5,953 bases of DNA from Firmicutes bacterium UBA2058 (lineage in GTDB: Bacteria; Bacillota; Clostridia; Tissierellales; Sedimentibacteraceae): positions 1 through 5,953 of the forward strand of contig DDAM01000003.1 in the NCBI GenBank assembly GCA_002332905.1, in the 5' to 3' direction. Positions 5,855 through 5,953 of this stretch are shown in pieces. The notes under the pieces are model-generated. The model had not been told where the DNA came from and ran no database searches. It saw nothing but the letters and a program-made list of their open reading frames with translations. Each line of letters opens with the position of its first letter. The stretch's first letter is position 1. The position numbers and the translations under genes are program-made.

Positions 5855-5876
5855 TTACATTAGCTCTACACATAAC
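5855..5876 (+). repeat. Cassette 5 trailer arm, partner of 3678-3699
   Basis: TTACATTAGCT (5855-5865), three unpaired bases, then CACATAAC (5869-5876). It does not pair with the leader arm of any other cassette over its full length. Confidence 0.85.
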
Positions 5877-5953
5877 AATATGTTCACGCTTTGGGTCAAG
5901 AGGGAACGTCAGCGAGTAGGAAAGTCAAGTATGATAGTCACGCAGTAAGCAAG
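5870..5953 (+). repeat. Integron attC site 5, left part, cut by window end
   Basis: R'' ACATAAC (5870-5876) and L'' TGTTCACG (5881-5888) are intact. The variable part resembles the long copy at 863: both contain GTCAGCGAGTA, one variable base, GAAAGTCA, and later GTCACGCAG. The rest, with L' and R', lies outside the window, where a sixth cassette would be expected to start. Confidence 0.85.

Larger units (their letters stand above)
3679..5953 (+). mobile_element. Integron gene cassette 5 (three-gene operon; right end outside window)
   Basis: Entry core GTTATGT (3678-3684) and the following attC's opening ACATAAC (5870-5876) are exact reverse complements, so all three genes between them belong to one cassette of more than 2.2 kb. 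Most known cassettes hold a single gene. By eye the three genes are less AT-rich than those of cassettes 1-4, suggesting a different source. Confidence 0.8.

Noticed and set aside
863..5953. CRISPR array or REP-type repeats
   Set aside because: The repeats are about 146-167 bases, differ in length, are separated by whole genes, and have core sites matching across genes. That is attC behaviour, not CRISPR or REP.

Overview
This window is an array of integron gene cassettes with no integrase gene inside it. A GC-rich recombination-site repeat (attC) separates AT-rich genes that all read on the + strand. There are three full-length copies (863-1029, 1933-2078, 3538-3684), one copy lacking its right half (2760-2836), one cut by the right edge (5870-5953) and the right end of another site at the left edge (1-22). 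In each complete cassette the 7-base core before the gene is the exact reverse complement of the core at the start of the attC after the gene: GTTATAC/GTATAAC, GTTAGAT/ATCTAAC, GTTAGCT/AGCTAAC, GTTATGT/ACATAAC. This is what integrase-mediated insertion of circular cassettes, with crossover between G and TT of the core, would leave behind.

Layout. Cassette 1 (17-1023) carries a peptidase S51-like protein. Cassette 2 (1024-2072) carries a sugar phosphate isomerase/epimerase broken by a one-base frameshift near its end. Cassette 3 (from 2073) carries a small lipoprotein. Its attC has lost the right half and the next cassette has lost its leader, so cassettes 3 and 4 are now one fused unit (2073-3678). 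Cassette 4 holds a second lipoprotein gene interrupted by two frameshifts. Cassette 5 (3679 to beyond the window) is unusual in holding a tightly packed three-gene operon: a secreted or anchored SH3-like protein, an MFS-like transporter and a small membrane protein.

The most striking signal lies beyond the core sites. In every complete cassette the first ~23 bases (leader) and the last ~23 bases before the attC (trailer) are complementary to each other: 8 bp including the core, a 3-5 nt mismatched loop, then 10-11 bp whose sequence differs between cassettes but always matches within one. The arms on either side of a given attC in the array do not match, because they belong to different cassettes. 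In the circular form of each cassette the attC hairpin would therefore carry a greatly extended outer stem. I do not know of a description of this.

Organism. The cassettes are very AT-rich, have strong GGAGG-type ribosome-binding sites, and encode Firmicute-like lipoproteins and surface proteins. A clostridial host or a spirochaete such as Treponema (T. denticola is known to have a chromosomal integron) would both fit. Cassette genes are mobile, so their affinity says little about the host. The cassettes share no evident pathway; what they share is their mode of acquisition.
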